Numbered from the stretch's first letter, positions 19,422-27,613 are shown. The stretch: 64,000 nucleotides of DNA from Terribacillus halophilus (GCF_900101385.1 NZ_FMZB01000005.1:124001-188000); one strand, 5' to 3'. Numbers and translations: made by a program. Notes: generated by a model from the letters alone, not told the origin.

Positions 19422-19898
19422 ATGATAGACAAAGCTAAAAGTGAGTTGATTATGATGGATACCCAAGTAACTGCAAAAATGAAAATATATGATTCGGCAA
19501 GTGAGGTATTTGATACTATTGTTGATCCTGAAAGAATCGGGAACTTTTGGTTCTCCTCGAGTTCCGAGAGATGGAAGCAAGGAATAACCATTATATTGAA
19601 GTATGATGAATACAATGCTGAAGCTGCAATTCATGTATTGGAAGTTGTGGAAAATGAAAAAATTGTATTTTCATGGGGAGAAGAATCGCAGGAGAAAACG
19701 ACTGTCACCATTACACTGAAGGAAGAAGATGAGAAAAGTACAATCATCGAAGTGAAAGAATCAGGCTTTAAGGAAGAGGATCCTGATTTAGTAAGCAAGA
19801 TGCTGGGGCAAAAAGAAGGCTGGGTATACACATTAACATGTTTGAAGGCCTATTTAGAAAATGGCATCAGCAGCCTGAGGGCCTCCTTGATTCATTAA
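19422..19898 (+). CDS. SRPBCC (AHSA1-like) protein
   Basis: A 158-residue single-domain protein. From residue 12 it shows the START/SRPBCC pattern: VTAKMKIYDSASEVFDTIVD, IGNFWFSS, VVENEKIVFSWG, then KEGWVYTLTCLKAYLENG as the long C-terminal helix. The fold binds hydrophobic ligands; the ligand is unknown. AGAAGGA precedes ATG 19422; a second Met-Met at 19452 also fits. Many relatives sit beside an ArsR repressor, but none is present here. Confidence 0.82.
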   Translation: MIDKAKSELIMMDTQVTAKMKIYDSASEVFDTIVDPERIGNFWFSSSSERWKQGITIILKYDEYNAEAAIHVLEVVENEKIVFSWGEESQEKTTVTITLKEEDEKSTIIEVKESGFKEEDPDLVSKMLGQKEGWVYTLTCLKAYLENGISSLRASLIH

Positions 19899-19909
19899 AC
19901 ATAAATCGT

Positions 19910-19943
19910 AAGGCTGTCGGGAAGGATCATGACAGCCTTTATT
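19910..19943 (+). terminator. Terminator after the SRPBCC gene
   Basis: AAGGCTGTC and GACAGCCTT arms with a 12-base loop and a T-rich tail. Confidence 0.8.
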
Positions 19944-20331
19944 TGTTTATATACGAGTCTCCTTAAGCTATTGTTTTTTCTATTAACAAATTTCAGCCGC
20001 TAAGTGAACCGCCCAGGCGGACATGACTGCGATTCGTCGAATAAGATTGCCACTTGCTTTCGTTTCCATGATTCCATCGTCGTATCCAATTGCTGTGTTT
20101 GACGTCCTAGCACGATTTAGGCTTATCTTTAGTAATCAATCGTATTGGTCTACTGCTAGTTTCAGAATTACAGGCATTCCATCCAATGATAGCTCTCCCA
20201 TATTGTTTCACCAGCGGGAATTCTAGATTTTGGGAATTGAATTCCTTTGCTGTTTCCATGTTCTTTACTTGATAGACGTGACACATAGTTTAAGATTCAC
20301 CAGTTTCCTTCGATCACTCGCTTTCCAATTA
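19944..20331. other. Probably decayed sequence
   Basis: No intact gene. On the minus strand a frame of about 43 codons ending near 19995 (RRIAVMSAWAVHL near its end) faintly recalls the C-terminus of tyrosine integrases, preceded by stops and frame changes. The likeness is weak. The plus-strand frame at 20023-20226 has no family or ribosome binding site. Confidence 0.35.
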
Positions 20332-20360
20332 TTGTTTTAGTTGATAGAATATTCTATATA
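20332..20360 (+). promoter_or_regulatory. dinB-family gene promoter with embedded palindrome
   Basis: TTGTTT, 17-bp spacer, TATATA. The spacer and -10 contain the perfect 14-bp palindrome ATAGAATATTCTAT (20344-20357), a likely operator for an unidentified repressor. Confidence 0.6.
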
Positions 20361-20387
20361 AAATGACAAGAATTCTGGGGGTATTTC

Positions 20388-20816
20388 ATGTTCCAATATA
20401 GAAATGATGTCAGGAAAATTCTTATTCCGTATTTGCAGAATCTAACGCCGCAGCAATGGAATGCAGATGCTTACCATAATACGATTTCCTGGGTAATAGA
20501 GCATATGGCGCAGACAGAGGATTATTGGATATTTCAGATCGGTCTGGGGGAAGGAAGCAGAATATCGGGAGATGATCAGCATCCTTTGGAACAGTACCTT
20601 CTAATTAGAGAACAAACCGATCAAGTATTATATTCCTTGCCGGCAAAGGACTGGGACAGGCTGATTGATGTGCCTGATTTTTCAGATGGTTGGCAGCCTC
20701 CGTCCGATCCTACCATGAGCTGGCTGTTCCATCATGTTTATTCACATGAAGCGTACCATACTGGTCAGATTGGAGTAATTGCCAGTTTGAATGGATTTGA
20801 TGGACCTTTATTTTAG
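20388..20816 (+). CDS. DinB-family protein
   Basis: A 142-residue four-helix-bundle protein. The likely metal triad is a His in ISWVIEHMAQTEDYW (about residue 39) and two in HVYSHEAYHTGQI near residues 119-127. Members include bacillithiol-dependent transferases and damage-induced proteins; the specific reaction is unknown. A GGGG stretch lies 7 bases before the ATG. The next gene, a VOC protein, starts 28 bases on and is probably cotranscribed. Confidence 0.85.
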   Translation: MFQYRNDVRKILIPYLQNLTPQQWNADAYHNTISWVIEHMAQTEDYWIFQIGLGEGSRISGDDQHPLEQYLLIREQTDQVLYSLPAKDWDRLIDVPDFSDGWQPPSDPTMSWLFHHVYSHEAYHTGQIGVIASLNGFDGPLF

Positions 20817-20844
20817 ATTAGAAAAAATACGGGGTGTGATATAC

Positions 20845-21213
20845 ATGTTCAATACCGAATTGTTCGTGCAAAAGTTAGCTCTATCCGTGGTTTTCTACCG
20901 GTGTCTGTTAGGGAAGGGATGCGCCGAGCATAACGAGAAAAGGGCTCTTTTTAAGGCCGAGGGGGGAGGTTCCTTATTGTTGACAGACGAAACCGTACTG
21001 AATGATAATCACTATTTTGCCACAATGGCTGAATCCAAGAAGGGCAAAGGTGTGGAACTGATTCTTCCAGTCGTTGACGTAGAGAGGGTATATAACAAAT
21101 TTAACAGCATTTACCCTAATCATATAGAATCGGAAATCAGTGCCCGGTCATGGGGAAAACTTGATTTTCGCGTAGTCGATCCCGATGGCTATTATGTGCG
21201 GGTAACGTCATGA
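20845..21213 (+). CDS. VOC-superfamily (glyoxalase-like) protein
   Basis: A 122-residue single VOC domain pair: FVQKLALSVVFYRCLLG, FKAEGGGSLLLTD, ELILPVVDVERVYNKF and the end DFRVVDPDGYYVRV. Function may be glyoxalase, fosfomycin- or bleomycin-type resistance, or ring-cleavage; the sequence does not decide. I start at ATG 20845 with GGGGTG upstream, because a longer frame from 20791 would overlap the DinB gene and add an unrelated leader. Confidence 0.75.
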   Translation: MFNTELFVQKLALSVVFYRCLLGKGCAEHNEKRALFKAEGGGSLLLTDETVLNDNHYFATMAESKKGKGVELILPVVDVERVYNKFNSIYPNHIESEISARSWGKLDFRVVDPDGYYVRVTS

Positions 21214-21256
21214 ATGCTGCTTTTGAATAGTTTATAGAAGATGAGGAAGAGTGAAA

Positions 21257-21278
21257 AGCACACCGATGATAGTGTGCT
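21257..21278 (-). terminator. Terminator of the serine hydrolase operon
   Basis: AGCACAC and GTGTGCT arms; on the minus strand the stem is followed by TTTT. Confidence 0.65.
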
Positions 21279-21295
21279 ATTCGTGCTTTATCGTA

Positions 21296-22708
21296 CTAGT
21301 TTGTTGTTTTACGAAAGTAAGTCAGGAAGCAAATTATTCCGCTACACACCATCAATACGGCAAGTGACAGTGTCAGGAAAGCTATATCGGGAGCGAAAGC
21401 GGAGATGCTTCTCCATGGTGATTGTGTCAGATAGATCAAGATTGGTATGATAATGCCCCCTAGTACTACGGAAAGTGTGCCTATTATAAGTAATCTCTTC
21501 TTCCTTTTGATTTTTCTTCTTTTTATTATCAAAAAAGTAGTCCATAGAAAAAGTGCCGTCAACAACAAGCACAAAATAAGTTGAGAGGTTGGATAGTAGC
21601 TAGGGATGTTTCCAGGTTTATGGTCGTGCATAATATCAATGATACCTTGCTTAAGCAGAGGCAGGGAAGTTTCTTCGAAGATGTGATTTTTATTCGTTAA
21701 AATGATAGCTCCCCAATCTTCCTCTGGAATATAGAATAATTCAGCATGAGCATCTGGAGTGGATCCAGAGTGCCAGATAATATCTTGTCCGGAATGCAGC
21801 TTGGTATGCCGAAGTCCAAAACCGTAATAGACATCAGATTTTCTTTCATAGAGTTTTTCGGTGTATCTATTTAAAATAGAGGCACTTACATCTTCGTTGT
21901 GCCTGCCCAAGAGCAGTAAGATGAATTGTGTCATATCCTCTGCGCTTGAAGTAATCGTGCTGTATGGTGTGCCGCTATTGTCGTATGCCACCTTGCTTTT
22001 AACCGGATAACCGAACCAGGATTGGTAGCCAGAGCGATAACCTGTACGATTGGCTGCATCCTCATCAGCTGCAGTATGTGTCATTCCAAGTGGTGAAAAG
22101 ATATGTTGCTGCATATAGTCAGCAAACTTTTGTTTTGTTACCTCTTCGATGATGGCTCCAAGAATCAAATAATTTGCAGCACTATATTGATGAACGGAAC
22201 CTGGTTCTTGTGTAAGTGATATGCCGGACAGTCTCTGGGCAATTTTCTTTAATTCAATTTGTTCGGCGTTTCCTATATCGGAAATCTTTAATCCGTCATA
22301 GCTGCTGATGCCGCTTGTATGCGTCAGCAAATGACGTATCGTGATGTGGTTTTCTGCGCCATGTAAGTGCAGGGAAGGCAGAAAATCACTTATATGATGA
22401 TCAAGAGAAAGTTGTCCCTCATCGATTAGCTTGGCGATTGCCAGACCAGTAAAGGATTTACTGATGGAACCTATTGTAAAAGGAGTTTGGGAGGTGACGC
22501 GCTGCTCATCTTCCCCTGTAACACCCCAATTATACGTATATACTGTCTCGCCTTTGCTCACGATGGAAATGGATGCACCGGGTATTTTTTCTTGTTCCAG
22601 ATACCTCTCCAAATAGTCTGTCAATTCTTTGCTTGTTTCTGCTCGAACGGTGTACGGATAGAGTATGAAGCAGACAATGAGAATGACGCCAAGGCAAGTA
22701 AGCTTCAT
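21296..22708 (-). CDS. Class C beta-lactamase-like serine hydrolase with C-terminal membrane helices
   Basis: A 470-residue exported protein: signal peptide to about residue 23, then a beta-lactamase/PBP4*-type domain with nucleophile Ser81 in SISK, YSAAN at 175-179 and an HSG triad near 316. From about residue 370 there are three or more membrane helices, anchoring the protein at the membrane. It may cut D-amino-acid peptides or esters; true beta-lactamase activity is not implied. It is the last gene of a PadR-HAAS-hydrolase operon, starting 3 bases after the HAAS stop. Confidence 0.88.
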   Translation of the reverse strand: MKLTCLGVILIVCFILYPYTVRAETSKELTDYLERYLEQEKIPGASISIVSKGETVYTYNWGVTGEDEQRVTSQTPFTIGSISKSFTGLAIAKLIDEGQLSLDHHISDFLPSLHLHGAENHITIRHLLTHTSGISSYDGLKISDIGNAEQIELKKIAQRLSGISLTQEPGSVHQYSAANYLILGAIIEEVTKQKFADYMQQHIFSPLGMTHTAADEDAANRTGYRSGYQSWFGYPVKSKVAYDNSGTPYSTITSSAEDMTQFILLLLGRHNEDVSASILNRYTEKLYERKSDVYYGFGLRHTKLHSGQDIIWHSGSTPDAHAELFYIPEEDWGAIILTNKNHIFEETSLPLLKQGIIDIMHDHKPGNIPSYYPTSQLILCLLLTALFLWTTFLIIKRRKIKRKKRLLIIGTLSVVLGGIIIPILIYLTQSPWRSISAFAPDIAFLTLSLAVLMVCSGIICFLTYFRKTTN

Positions 22709-22711
22709 TGA

Positions 22712-23209
22712 TTAAGACCTTTTCATTCTTCTAAAAGCGTAAAAGCTTATGAAAGATGTGATGATTGCTGCTGAGAGCAAACTAATCATGATTAGCGTGG
22801 TATTCCACCATAAATTATCTGAGATGTTGTAAAGGATATTGTAGTTGAAGTCAGTGTTTTCATATGCGGGACTGAATGATGGAGTGAGAAACATGGATAA
22901 AATGAGTTGGGATAAAAGGTACGTCATTATAAAAGATGAAAACCCCAAAAATATATGCTTCTTTGAAAAGAAGCTTTTTTGTTTGGTGGAACGGTGTGTT
23001 TGATTAATTTCTAGATATTCTTTTACGAATTCCTCGGGTGTTTCCAAGTCTTCAAAAGGATCGATGCCATGCAGTCTGGACTCCTCCATATGCTCTAATA
23101 ATTGTTGTTCGATGATATGGATTTGTTCCTGTGCTGCTCTTCTATTGTGTAACGCTTGTAAGACGTTCTCCAAATACTCCTTTTCTTTCCGGTTAAGTTT
23201 TACGTCCAT
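22712..23209 (-). CDS. HAAS-domain membrane protein
   Basis: A 165-residue protein whose N-terminal 75 residues (KEKEYLENVLQAL, LEHMEESRLHGIDPFEDL, TPEEFVKEYLE) fit the HAAS alpha-helical signalling domain, followed by two membrane helices (about 88-110 and 136-158). HAAS proteins are nearly always coded next to PadR regulators and are thought to relay membrane signals to them. Start and PadR stop overlap as TAATG. Confidence 0.8.
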   Translation of the reverse strand: MDVKLNRKEKEYLENVLQALHNRRAAQEQIHIIEQQLLEHMEESRLHGIDPFEDLETPEEFVKEYLEINQTHRSTKQKSFFSKKHIFLGFSSFIMTYLLSQLILSMFLTPSFSPAYENTDFNYNILYNISDNLWWNTTLIMISLLSAAIITSFISFYAFRRMKRS

Positions 23210-23541
23210 TACAATTCCCCCTCATTAATCGTGAGTAAAGCCTTGATATTGCTCTGCAGTTCTATCCAATCTCCGATGATTTTTTCTAAATGTTTTTCGC
23301 CGTGTTGATTGATGGTGTAGTAGATACGTGCTTTACCGCTATCGGTAATTTCACTGCTGACATCCACCCATTGCTGCTCCTTTAATTTTGTCAAGATAGG
23401 GTAAATGCTGCTGACTCCTTTCAGTTTTAAATTGTACTTCTCCAGTTCTTTCATGATTTCGTATCCATAGCTTTTTTGCTTTTTCAGAATTGACAATACA
23501 CACATTTCCAGGTGACCTTTGAGCAAGCTAGTTTTGTTCAT
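23209..23541 (-). CDS. PadR-family regulator
   Basis: A 110-residue PadR protein with short C-terminal helix (LKGHLEMCVLSILKKQKSYGYEIMKEL, SSIYPILTKLKEQQWV). I choose ATG 23541; the longer TTG start at 23559 would lie inside the palindrome. No clear Shine-Dalgarno precedes it, so the leader may be very short. It heads the operon and probably represses itself through the AT-rich repeats upstream. Confidence 0.88.
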   Translation of the reverse strand: MNKTSLLKGHLEMCVLSILKKQKSYGYEIMKELEKYNLKLKGVSSIYPILTKLKEQQWVDVSSEITDSGKARIYYTINQHGEKHLEKIIGDWIELQSNIKALLTINEGEL

Positions 23542-23553
23542 AGTATAAGGATA

Positions 23554-23593
23554 ATTCAATTATATAATTGAATCAAGTATATAATTGAATTAT
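23554..23593. promoter_or_regulatory. Operator cluster of the PadR-HAAS operon
   Basis: Bases 23554-23573 form a perfect 20-bp palindrome with half-site ATTCAATTAT. The 13-mer TATATAATTGAAT occurs at 23561 and again at 23578, a 17-bp period, and the second copy extends into the odd palindrome ATAATTGAATTAT. It lies immediately upstream of the PadR start. Confidence 0.75.
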
Positions 23594-23677
23594 TTATATA
23601 GTCGTGTATTTCCGCTTGCTTAATGGGGAGATTCAGTTTAAATTTAGTTCATTAATTGATAAAAATGGAGAAAAAAC

Positions 23678-24157
23678 ATGGAACTGATACGTTTTCAAGA
23701 AACACACACTGGTTTAATCAATACATACACGTTATCTGAAGAACAGCTGCGTTTTACCGGACACCCTGCCTACAGTGTTCCGTTATGCAGGGAGGAACCG
23801 AATCGTCATGCCGTTTTGGGGATGGATGATAACCGTCTTGTGACTTATTTCGTTTTGCATGAACAAGAGGGGGTGCATCCTTTTTCGGATAATCCTAATG
23901 CCATACTGTTACGTACTCTCTCCACGGACCACCAAAATCTGGGGAAAGGATACGGGAAAGCCGCGCTGCAGCAGCTTCCGGATTTTGTGCAGATGCAATT
24001 CCCACATGTAAATGAGATCGTGCTTGCAGTGAATGAGACTAATGAATTTGCTCGCAAGCTGTATGAGAAATGTGGCTACCAGGATACTGGCAGGCGGGTA
24101 ATGGGTTCGAAAGGCATTCTGATCGTCATGAGCTATGCGCTAGAGATGAAAGGTTAA
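23678..24157 (+). CDS. GNAT-family N-acetyltransferase
   Basis: A 159-residue GNAT protein. The acetyl-CoA loop is HQNLGKGYGKAALQQL near 90-105, followed by EIVLAVNETNEFARKLYEKCGYQDTG, the usual motif B. ATGGAGAAA precedes the ATG. Acceptor substrate is unknown. Confidence 0.87.
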   Translation: MELIRFQETHTGLINTYTLSEEQLRFTGHPAYSVPLCREEPNRHAVLGMDDNRLVTYFVLHEQEGVHPFSDNPNAILLRTLSTDHQNLGKGYGKAALQQLPDFVQMQFPHVNEIVLAVNETNEFARKLYEKCGYQDTGRRVMGSKGILIVMSYALEMKG

Positions 24158-24197
24158 ACTGATATTAAACACTTTCTCCTGGGCTGCAACTAAAGAT

Positions 24198-24236
24198 AAA
24201 GATGGTGATATGCATATCATCATCTTTTTATTTTTA
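24198..24236 (+). terminator. Terminator after the GNAT gene
   Basis: AAAGATGGTGATAT and ATATCATCATCTTT arms followed by a T-rich tail. Confidence 0.85.
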
Positions 24237-24259
24237 GGAACATGCCAAAGTCATTGTGT

Positions 24260-24298
24260 TTGACAAAAATACAACTAGTAACTATATTGATTACAAGT
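24260..24298 (+). promoter_or_regulatory. Promoter and operator of the NmrA-type reductase
   Basis: TTGACA, 17-bp spacer, TATATT (24260-24288). Over the -10 lies ACTAGTAA-N9-TTACAAGT (24274-24298), a near-perfect inverted repeat of the kind bound by HxlR/MarR-type redox repressors. Confidence 0.75.
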
Positions 24299-24334
24299 AG
24301 TGGCAATAATCACATGAAAATGGAGGATATGCAT

Positions 24335-25198
24335 ATGAAAATGCTAGTAACTGGCGCCACTGGTAAGCTGGGCAGCAAAGTTGTGAAGAAACTGCTGGCA
24401 ACAGTTCCTGTTGAGAACATCGCAGTGAGTGTCCGCAACCCAGAAAAAGCTGAGTATCTTCGTGCCCAGGGAGTGGAGATCCGCCGAGGGGATTTCGATG
24501 AGCCTGCTTCACTGGATGAAGCTTTTGCCGGGATTGACCGACTATTGCTCATATCTGCAGATGGAGACAACGAAACAAGGATCCGTCAGCACACACAAGC
24601 AGTGGCAGCAGCTGTAAAGGCGAATGTGAGATTCATTGCCTATACAAGCCTGGTGAATGCACAAGAGAGTGATTTATTCTTGGCTCCGACGCATAAGGCA
24701 ACAGAGCAAGCAATCATGGATACTGGTATTCCTTACGCATTCCTGCGCAATAACTGGTATTTTGAAAACGAAGCGGCAAGTATTCAAGGTGTGCTTGCTG
24801 GTGCACCATGGGTAACGTCTGCTGGAGACGGGAAAGTCGGCTGGGCTTTGCAGCAGGACTATGCAGAAGCAGCAGCAGCCGTACTGTCAGGAGAAGGGCA
24901 TGAAAATAAAATGTATGAGCTGTCCGGACCACTCCTTAGCCAGGAGGAAATCGCCGCTGAAGTAGGAAAAGCACTTGGCAAAGATGTTCAAGTACAGCAA
25001 GTTGATGACCAAGCTTATGCAGGAATCATGAAAGAAGCAGGTGTACCTGATTTCCTTCTGCCGATGCTAGTCGATATCCAAAAAGGAATCCGCGATGGTG
25101 CCCTTGAAGTAGCGAGCGATGATTTTGAAAGATTGCTCGGCAGACCAGTGACGCCGCTACGAGAAGAAATCAATCAATTGAAAACTGTTTATGGATAA
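24335..25198 (+). CDS. NmrA-type NAD(P)H-dependent quinone reductase-like protein
   Basis: A 287-residue atypical SDR with the nucleotide motif VTGATGKLGSKV at residues 5-16 and no catalytic YxxxK, as in the QorB/YtfG NAD(P)H:quinone reductases (RNNWYFEN segment near 150). I use ATG 24335 with GGAGG eight bases upstream; the open frame begins at 24242. It has its own strong promoter under a repressor-like palindrome, suggesting induction by electrophiles or quinones. Confidence 0.85.
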   Translation: MKMLVTGATGKLGSKVVKKLLATVPVENIAVSVRNPEKAEYLRAQGVEIRRGDFDEPASLDEAFAGIDRLLLISADGDNETRIRQHTQAVAAAVKANVRFIAYTSLVNAQESDLFLAPTHKATEQAIMDTGIPYAFLRNNWYFENEAASIQGVLAGAPWVTSAGDGKVGWALQQDYAEAAAAVLSGEGHENKMYELSGPLLSQEEIAAEVGKALGKDVQVQQVDDQAYAGIMKEAGVPDFLLPMLVDIQKGIRDGALEVASDDFERLLGRPVTPLREEINQLKTVYG

Positions 25199-25203
25199 GT
25201 GTG

Positions 25204-25229
25204 ACCAGCCTACAAGTGCTGGTTTTTTT
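25204..25229 (+). terminator. Terminator of the NmrA-type gene
   Basis: ACCAGC and GCTGGT arms followed by seven Ts. Confidence 0.85.
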
Positions 25230-25302
25230 GATTTCAAGCATACATGTTTTAAGTTTGAAGGGAGATGTTAAAAGAAACAAAGGTTGTGGAGGTTATTTAG
25301 AA

Positions 25303-25914
25303 TTGGATTGGAACGTTATTTGGAAATCTGTCCTTATTATTATCGTTGGTATATTGCTGATCAGGTTTTCGGGGAGAAGGTCCATTTCTCAGATGACCAT
25401 TTCCCAAACCGTCATCATGATATCGATTGGTACATTACTGATCCAGCCAGTCAGCGGGAAAAATCTTTGGGGGACATTTGGGATTGCTGCAATTTTAATT
25501 ATTACATTGCAGCTCATTGAATATATCCAATTAAAATGGGATAAGGCAGAATCTTTTTTTACTGGAAGAGCAAAAGTCATTATTGAAAATGGGCAATTAG
25601 ACGTACAAACGCTTAAAAAATTGAAGTTATCCGTGGATAAGCTGGAAATGCGTCTCCGACAGCAAGGGATTTCTACCATTCAAGATGTCAAGTGGGCCAC
25701 TGTTGAGCCTAGCGGTCAGCTGGGTTATCTTTTGAAAGACAATAGACAACCAGCAACCAAGGGAGAAGTAGCCGAACTAAAAGAGATGATCGAAGGAATC
25801 TTAAAAATAAATCAAAGCGATCCCAACCCTCTGCCGGCACAATCAACAGAATCCAATCTGTTTTCAGAAATTAAGGGCAAACATCAGCCTGAACATTCTC
25901 AACAGCTGGACTGA
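25303..25914 (+). CDS. DUF421 (YetF/YdfS-like) membrane protein
   Basis: A 203-residue protein with two to three N-terminal membrane helices, the family stretch RFSGRRSISQMTISQTVIMISIGTLL, and a cytoplasmic DUF421 domain (AKVIIENGQL, LRQQGISTIQDVKWATVEPSGQLG). Relatives such as YetF/YdfS have been linked to spore or envelope functions; activity is unknown. I start at TTG 25303 with GGAGG ten bases upstream, because the longer frame from 25201 would cover a terminator. Confidence 0.82.
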   Translation: MDWNVIWKSVLIIIVGILLIRFSGRRSISQMTISQTVIMISIGTLLIQPVSGKNLWGTFGIAAILIITLQLIEYIQLKWDKAESFFTGRAKVIIENGQLDVQTLKKLKLSVDKLEMRLRQQGISTIQDVKWATVEPSGQLGYLLKDNRQPATKGEVAELKEMIEGILKINQSDPNPLPAQSTESNLFSEIKGKHQPEHSQQLD

Positions 25915-26001
25915 TGTTTTAAGAGGGGCATGTTTAAGCGAGCACATTTTATTAATGGAAAGCATGTCTGAGTCTGTTAGCTTCGTTACCGGAAAACAAT
26001 C

Positions 26002-26121
26002 CTAACCATCCAGCAATCGTAATTTGACCTGTGCCTCCTTGCACCCAAAGCGTTGCCAGAGAAAATCCAAAATAAAAAGTGCAATCAGGGCAGTACCTAT
26101 AATGAACAGAGGTATATCCAT
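26002..26121 (-). CDS. 39-residue single-helix membrane protein
   Basis: A frame below the usual size cut-off but with a textbook ribosome binding site (AAAGGAGGTGA) before the ATG. It reads MDIPLFIIGTALIALFILDF, then a basic tail ending VKLRLLDG: one transmembrane helix and a cytoplasmic tail with one Cys. It is convergent with DUF421 and divergent from the DUF3231 gene. No family is recognised. Confidence 0.65.
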   Translation of the reverse strand: MDIPLFIIGTALIALFILDFLWQRFGCKEAQVKLRLLDG

Positions 26122-26253
26122 TGTCGTCACCTCCTTTCTTTTTACCTGATGACAGATGCTGTTAAACATCTACATAAACTCAGTCAAATTGGTAATTCTA
26201 ACAGTGTGCAAGGGAAAGGCGGCACGAGTATGAACTTGTTTAGGAGGATGACG

Positions 26254-26760
26254 ATGGGAATATTGAGCGGAAACCCGCAGGATGAGCCGTTGCATTATGG
26301 CGAGGTATATGGTTTATGGACGTTTGTTCTGACAGGCAATAAGATGATTGCGGATCATCAGATGCTATTGAATCACGTTGGTGATGATGATTTGAAGAAA
26401 TTGATTGGGGAAGCAATCGATGGTGCACAAGCAGAAGTCAAGCAGATTTCTGAAATACTGAGGGCAAATGGCGTTGCGTTACCTCCGGCGGCACCGGAGC
26501 CGCCGAAAGTGGAACTTGAATCGATCCCGGTCGGCGCACGCTTCATTGACCCGGATGTGGCAGCTACTGCATCGGCCGCTATAGCTGCCGGACTTGTCAG
26601 CTGCAGTACGATGATGGGGCAGTCCATCAGGGAAGATGTAGGGATGATGTTCGGGCAGTTCCATACAAATAAAGCAATGCTTGGTGCAAAATTCCTGAAG
26701 CTATTGAAGGAAAAGGGCTGGTTGATCCCGCCGCCACTGCATCAGGATAAAAAGGACTAA
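26254..26760 (+). CDS. DUF3231-family protein
   Basis: A 168-residue ferritin-like, all-helical protein. GEVYGLWTFVLTGNKMIADHQMLLNHVGD and the C-terminal GQFHTNKAMLGAKFLKLLKEKGWLI are typical of DUF3231, found in spore formers. TTAGGAGGATGAC precedes ATG 26254; a longer frame begins at 26053. Function unknown. Confidence 0.8.
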   Translation: MGILSGNPQDEPLHYGEVYGLWTFVLTGNKMIADHQMLLNHVGDDDLKKLIGEAIDGAQAEVKQISEILRANGVALPPAAPEPPKVELESIPVGARFIDPDVAATASAAIAAGLVSCSTMMGQSIREDVGMMFGQFHTNKAMLGAKFLKLLKEKGWLIPPPLHQDKKD

Positions 26761-26764
26761 AGCG

Positions 26765-26792
26765 AAAGCAGCCAGAATCGGCTGCTTTTTTT
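26765..26792 (+). terminator. Terminator after the DUF3231 gene
   Basis: AGCAGCC and GGCTGCT arms followed by seven Ts. Confidence 0.9.
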
Positions 26793-26820
26793 GCTGTCAT
26801 TCCCAATAGTATCATAAAAG

Positions 26821-26850
26821 ATACTATGCCACTTTTAAGTGCGTACTTGC
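26821..26850. promoter_or_regulatory. HxlR operator upstream of azoR
   Basis: A 30-bp element with core CACTTTTAAGTG that matches the element at 28016-28045 in 27 of 30 positions. An additional 8-bp inverted repeat (ATAGTATC/GATACTAT) overlaps its left edge at 26807-26828. Confidence 0.75.
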
Positions 26851-26937
26851 TGCTTTATATAAAAAAAATAATAATAGAGGTTAGGGGATTTAGGGGGAAT
26901 ACGAATCCTGAATGGGGAATAACGGAGGTTTTACAGA

Positions 26938-27576
26938 ATGAACGTATTAGTAGTCAAAGCAAATAACCGCCCGGCTTCCGAGGCGATTTCCAGTAAAATG
27001 TATGAAACTTTCATGCAGGAAATTGAAGGTGCAGAAAATCTTTCTGTCACTACTTATGATGTATTCGCAGAGGATACACCATATTTCGGCCAAGAGTTGT
27101 TCGATGCTTTCGGTAAAGTACAAAGCGGTGCGGAATTGAACGATACAGAGCAGCGTCTATTGGCAGCTAAACAAAAAGCGATGGATCTTCTAACTGCAAC
27201 GGATGTTGTTGTATTTGCGTTCCCACTTTGGAACTTGACGATTCCTGCTAAATTGCAGACATTCATCGATTACGTTTATGCTGCTGGTTTCGCATTCAAA
27301 TATGATGCAGAAGGCAACATGATCCAATTGATGACTGATAAGAAAGCAATCTTCCTGAATGCACGCGGAGGCGTATACTCTGCACCTGAAGCTGCACCGA
27401 TGGATATGTCCCTGAACTACATGCGTAATGTATTCGGCGGTATCTTCGGAATGGAAATCATTGACGAAGTGATCATCGAAGGACATAACGCTTCTCCGAG
27501 CGAAGCAGCTTCTATTGTTGAAGCTGGTCTTGCACAAGTGAAAGAAGCAGCAGCACGTTTGAAAAACCAAGCATAA
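26938..27576 (+). CDS. azoR: FMN-dependent NADH:quinone/azo reductase
   Basis: A 212-residue flavodoxin-fold enzyme. The AzoR markers are LVVKANNRPASEAIS at the FMN phosphate loop, FAFPLWNLTIPAKLQTFIDYV near 95-115 and NARGGVYS near 140. It reduces quinones and azo compounds by two electrons with NADH. CGGAGG precedes the ATG. The operator shared with the HxlR gene points to induction by quinone or thiol stress, as B. subtilis YodB controls azoR1. Confidence 0.93.
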   Translation: MNVLVVKANNRPASEAISSKMYETFMQEIEGAENLSVTTYDVFAEDTPYFGQELFDAFGKVQSGAELNDTEQRLLAAKQKAMDLLTATDVVVFAFPLWNLTIPAKLQTFIDYVYAAGFAFKYDAEGNMIQLMTDKKAIFLNARGGVYSAPEAAPMDMSLNYMRNVFGGIFGMEIIDEVIIEGHNASPSEAASIVEAGLAQVKEAAARLKNQA

Positions 27577-27578
27577 TG

Positions 27579-27613
27579 AAAAAAGATGAACTGGCGACAG
27601 TTCATCTTTTTTA
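27579..27613. terminator. Bidirectional terminator between azoR and hxlR
   Basis: AAAAAAGATGAACTG and CAGTTCATCTTTTTT are perfect arms; both genes converge on it. Confidence 0.92.

Noticed and set aside
19192-19425. 77-codon open frame
   Set aside because: No ribosome binding site, no recognisable family, and it runs into the start of the SRPBCC gene.
20023-20226. 67-codon plus-strand open frame
   Set aside because: No ribosome binding site; composition does not look coding; lies in a decayed region.
23554-23593. AT-rich repeats as a CRISPR-like or replication element
   Set aside because: Only two copies with no spacers; the position directly before padR is explained by operator function.
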